Assembly (NCBI GenBank): GCA_013817115.1
Contig: JACDDG010000134.1
Span: 1-6,626, forward strand
Source of the DNA: Parachlamydiaceae bacterium
GTDB lineage: Bacteria; Chlamydiota; Chlamydiia; Chlamydiales; Parachlamydiaceae
Length of the DNA: 6,626 nucleotides
Direction of reading: 5' to 3'
Shown here piece by piece: positions 6,230-6,626 of this stretch. The notes under the pieces were generated by a model. The model ran no database searches. It worked only from the letters and a program-made list of their open reading frames with translations, and was not told the origin of the DNA. Position 1 is the first letter of the stretch; every line of letters begins with the position of its first letter. The translations under genes and the position numbers were made by a program.

Positions 6230-6499
6230 AGAACAAGATGCTATTACAAGAATTATAAAATTTTGTAGACCTATTTTGTGGGGATGCGAGGTTAAAGTAA
6301 AGCCTTTTTCAATGCGCTATGTTGCAGGGGTGTGTAGTGTGAACGGGTTACAGGCTGCAGGCCCTTGATTGAAAAGCTAAGAATTACTCTTGGCCTGAGC
6401 CCTTTTATACCATCCTTACAGGACTCACGAGGCTTTATTATCTTGTCCCAGGCCTCCGCGTCTCGCATTCGCTCGCAACTCCCGACCTGGGCTGAAATA
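6230..6499. other. gene-free region, GC-rich unidentified tract left of the intron
   Basis: The first about 100 bp after the ankyrin-like gene is AT-rich and has only a weak imperfect hairpin (6246-6266), with no convincing terminator. From about 6330 the base composition rises sharply and the sequence continues into the group II intron. On the minus strand this is the 3' exon of that intron. It has pairing potential: CCCAGG (6447-6452) with CCTGGG (6486-6491), and alternatively CCCAGGCC (6447-6454) with GGCCTGAG (6392-6399). Short open frames on both strands cross the splice site and are not supported as genes. It may be the remnant of another mobile element that the intron entered. Confidence 0.45.
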
Positions 6500-6626
6500 A
6501 TAGAGGTAGGAATGGCTTTCACCACCCCTCCCTCCGAACCGCACGGGCGGTACTAGCGCATACGGCTCTCCGGTCGATTGTTTCCTCATCGAGACTGATA
6601 CGCCGCATAAGGAGCTTGGTTTGTTT
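6500..6626 (-). mobile_element. 3' end of a group II intron, truncated by the window edge
   Basis: Read on the minus strand, the last 127 bases are the end of domain IV, then domains V and VI of a self-splicing group II intron. Domain V occupies 6536-6568. It begins GAGCCGTATGCG with the AGC catalytic triad and ends CCGTGCGGTTC. Domain VI follows with GGAGGGAGGGG, a TGG/CCA-closed tip, and TTCCTACCTCTAT. An adenosine (complement of 6507) sits seven bases before the intron end, matching the expected bulged branch point. The 3' splice site is placed after ...CTAT at 6500. Domains I-IV and any intron-encoded reverse transcriptase/maturase would lie to the right, outside the window. The intron is oriented opposite to the ankyrin-like gene. 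Whether it is active cannot be judged. Confidence 0.8.
6536..6568 (-). ncRNA. group II intron domain V (catalytic hairpin)
   Basis: A 33-nt hairpin with the family signature: GAGCCG at the 5' side pairs with CGGTTC at the 3' side, the AGC triad is at positions 2-4, and the tip stem is GCG/CGC around CTAGTAC. Domain V binds the metal ions for splicing and is the most conserved part of these introns. One tip position looks like a C-C mismatch where a G-C pair would complete the stem, which may be a mild mutation. Confidence 0.8.

Noticed and set aside
6447..6492. tRNA-like acceptor pairing CCCAGG/CCTGGG
   Set aside because: The enclosed segment is far too short for a tRNA, and there is no anticodon arm or T-loop signature.
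6292..6556. Open frames of 77 codons (minus, 6292-6525) and 63 codons (plus, 6365-6556)
   Set aside because: Both cross the intron 3' splice site and translate structured intron RNA; such frames are common false genes at group II intron ends.

Overview
This AT-rich 6.6 kb window most resembles an amoeba-associated bacterium, with an environmental chlamydia (Parachlamydiaceae-like) as best guess. This is inferred from four things: a short RecD-type helicase, a large low-complexity protein with an N-terminal hydrophobic module, a divergent ankyrin-type protein, and a group II intron inserted beside accessory genes. No rRNA or other marker gene confirms it. A Legionella-like or other intracellular lineage cannot be excluded.

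Layout, left to right. About 160-615 (+) encodes a small four-helix GtrA-family membrane protein whose only well-placed start appears to be CTG. It converges on, and overlaps by 17 bp, a complete recD-like helicase gene on the minus strand (599-2464). A 584-bp gene-free stretch (2465-3048) follows. It holds the probable recD promoter, a 20-bp near-palindrome, two unrelated short-period degenerate repeats (a CGCAGAG type and an ATCCTG type with 9-bp phasing), and a near-consensus promoter for the next gene.

3049-4890 (+) encodes a 613-residue protein of unknown family: N-terminal hydrophobic segments, a charged helix, a duplicated 20-residue motif each carrying Asn-Pro-Phe, an arginine/lysine-rich helix, and an acidic C-terminus ending DWEDD. 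I read it as a candidate secreted host-interaction protein. 4936-5041 is a large hairpin with 20-bp perfect arms, which overlaps the apparent -10 of the next gene. 5096-6229 (+) encodes a 377-residue divergent ankyrin-like protein, a second effector candidate.

The right end (about 6330-6626) is more GC-rich and holds the 3' end of a group II intron on the minus strand: domain V, domain VI with its branch-point adenosine, and the 3' splice site near 6500. The body and any reverse transcriptase lie beyond the right edge. Left of the splice site is an unidentified GC-rich tract with alternative pairing potential.

The left half is therefore housekeeping or envelope (DNA repair, membrane flippase-like protein), and the right half is accessory (candidate effectors, a mobile intron, palindromic and short-period repeats). 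I see no defence operon, CRISPR array, tRNA or rRNA. The most interesting item is the 613-residue protein, with NPF repeats and a tail resembling the connector/acidic part of actin-nucleation promoters.
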